From: Micromonospora arborensis | GTDB lineage: Bacteria > Actinomycetota > Actinomycetes > Mycobacteriales > Micromonosporaceae | Direction: 5' to 3' | Assembly: GCF_003205615.1 (NCBI RefSeq) | Contig: NZ_PYBV01000025.1 | Coordinates: forward strand, 46,985 to 110,984 | DNA length: 64,000 bases | Part shown: positions 63,268 through 64,000 of the stretch, in pieces | Layout of the letters: every line of letters begins with the position of its first letter | Position numbering within the stretch: position 1 is the stretch's first letter | Translations under genes and position numbers: made by a program | The notes under the pieces: model-generated | Seen by the model: the letters and a program-made list of their open reading frames with translations, nothing else | Database searches by the model: none | What the model was told of the DNA's origin: nothing

Positions 63268-63933
63268 ATGACCGACCAGCACGGTGAGCTGGACGCCGCT
63301 CTCGAGCGGGTGATCGAAGCGGCTCGCCACCACCTGGCCGCCGTACGCGCCGCTCAGGGCCGCGTCGACGACGACGACGTCTGGCAGGCGTACGTGGCGT
63401 TGAACAACGCCTCCTTCGCCTACGACGAGCGGCTGCTCGACGCCTTCGGCGAGGTGACGCCGTGGGATGTCGACTCGATCGACCCGGACGAAGCCGACGA
63501 GCGTTTCGGCGGCGCCGAGGGTGCCGAGGCCAGCGACCCGCACCCCCGGGTGATCTCGGTGCGGCAGCGCCGTGACTACCGGGTGCCGAGCGTGGCCGCG
63601 CTGCTGCGTGTCGCCGAGGTGGCCCGCCGCGAGGGCACCCCGGAGGACGACGAGCCGGCACCGGTGGAGGGGGTCGGCGAGGCGGTGCTGGAGCTGCTGC
63701 AGAGCGGCGACGGCTCGCTCGGCGCGCTGGACGTCCCCGAGTTGGAACCGCTCGACGGGGTGGTCATGGTCAGCGAGGTGGGCACCCCGGTCGACCTGGA
63801 GTCGTTCGACGACGACGACGCGGTCGGTCCGTTCCAGCCGGCGGCCGACGACCGGCTGGTCGGCCGGCTCGACGAGCACCCGTTCCTGGAGCTCGACGAC
63901 GACGACCACGACCACGCCGGGCACCAGCACTAG
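63268..63933 (+). CDS. acidic protein with His/Asp-rich C terminus
   Basis: The 221-residue protein is acidic. The first 60 residues are helical (ERVIEAARHHLAAVRAAQGR, then DVWQAYVALNNASFAYDERL). The middle segment RVISVRQRRDYRVPSVAALL is basic, and the tail is a run of Asp and His (DDDDHDHAGHQH) that could bind metal. The family is common in actinobacteria, but I do not know a function. GTGAAGGGACT precedes ATG 63268. The 67 bp after the stop to the window edge hold nothing recognisable. Confidence 0.78.
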   Translation: MTDQHGELDAALERVIEAARHHLAAVRAAQGRVDDDDVWQAYVALNNASFAYDERLLDAFGEVTPWDVDSIDPDEADERFGGAEGAEASDPHPRVISVRQRRDYRVPSVAALLRVAEVARREGTPEDDEPAPVEGVGEAVLELLQSGDGSLGALDVPELEPLDGVVMVSEVGTPVDLESFDDDDAVGPFQPAADDRLVGRLDEHPFLELDDDDHDHAGHQH

Positions 63934-64000
63934 ACGAGTAGGTCCTGACCCTGGCCCGGGCTGTGGGCGCAGCCGGCAGTCGGCGGTGACCGTCGGTCAC

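Overview
The window is chromosomal DNA of a high-G+C actinobacterium. Dense genes with strong G/C third-position bias, many GTG starts, leaderless genes with a TANNNT box 6-7 nt before the start codon, a SigB/SigF-type sigma factor, GAF-ANTAR and glucosyl-3-phosphoglycerate synthase genes, and short palindromic repeats together suggest Micromonosporaceae (Micromonospora-like). That placement is inference. I see no rRNA, tRNA, CRISPR array, prophage or intact insertion sequence.

Layout. 1-2.8 kb: the end of a membrane-bound beta-lactamase-fold protein, then a HEAT-repeat gene and a MerR-HEAT regulator behind a MerR-type dyad. 3-10.5 kb: SRPBCC protein, zinc alcohol dehydrogenase, GNAT acetyltransferase, LD-carboxypeptidase, DUF2267, a glutamate-cysteine-ligase-like enzyme and small membrane proteins. 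A foldback MITE sits exactly between two convergent genes at 5984-6149. 10.6-15 kb: a baeRF/Vms1-like protein overlapping a ThDP enzyme, then a haem-oxygenase-like diiron protein facing a CDGSH protein. 15-21.5 kb: an unknown protein, a sigma factor fused to a STAS domain, ctaD, a STAS-HATPase fusion and DUF4383. 21.5-26 kb: two glycosyltransferases (one GpgS) divergent from two oxidoreductases. 26-30 kb: an ABC exporter and an accessory SecA. 30-36 kb: GAF-ANTAR, small genes and many palindromic or tandem repeats. 35.7-39.8 kb: an MMPL transporter with a two-component system. 40-45.4 kb: cysteine dioxygenase, rhodanese, two receiverless OmpR-type DNA-binding proteins, a kinase-like protein, a DksA-like protein, DUF72 and DUF2267.

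The most unusual part is 46.3-55.9 kb. A 101-residue protein made of four 21-residue Gly/Asp repeats (46368-46673) lies 9 bp upstream of a JmjC/cupin-4 oxygenase (46683-47957), which suggests a modified repeat peptide. Directly against it, on the other strand, are a trypco2 protein and an 866-residue TIR / SPFH-like / CHAT-protease protein, a likely immune or programmed-death module. Behind that is a tightly coupled four-gene operon with an FtsK/HerA-type ATPase and coiled-coil partners. The window ends with a NYN protein, a ClpC-like unfoldase operon, a LysR regulator, a hemerythrin protein, an M20 peptidase and an acidic protein.

A recurring promoter pattern (GGTTT-N15/16-GGGTA) lies upstream of the STAS-HATPase, DUF4383, DksA-like and Clp genes, with weaker versions before several others. 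It resembles SigB/SigF-type promoters. Because a sigma factor of that class is encoded here together with STAS and HATPase regulators, I infer that much of the window belongs to one general-stress regulon.
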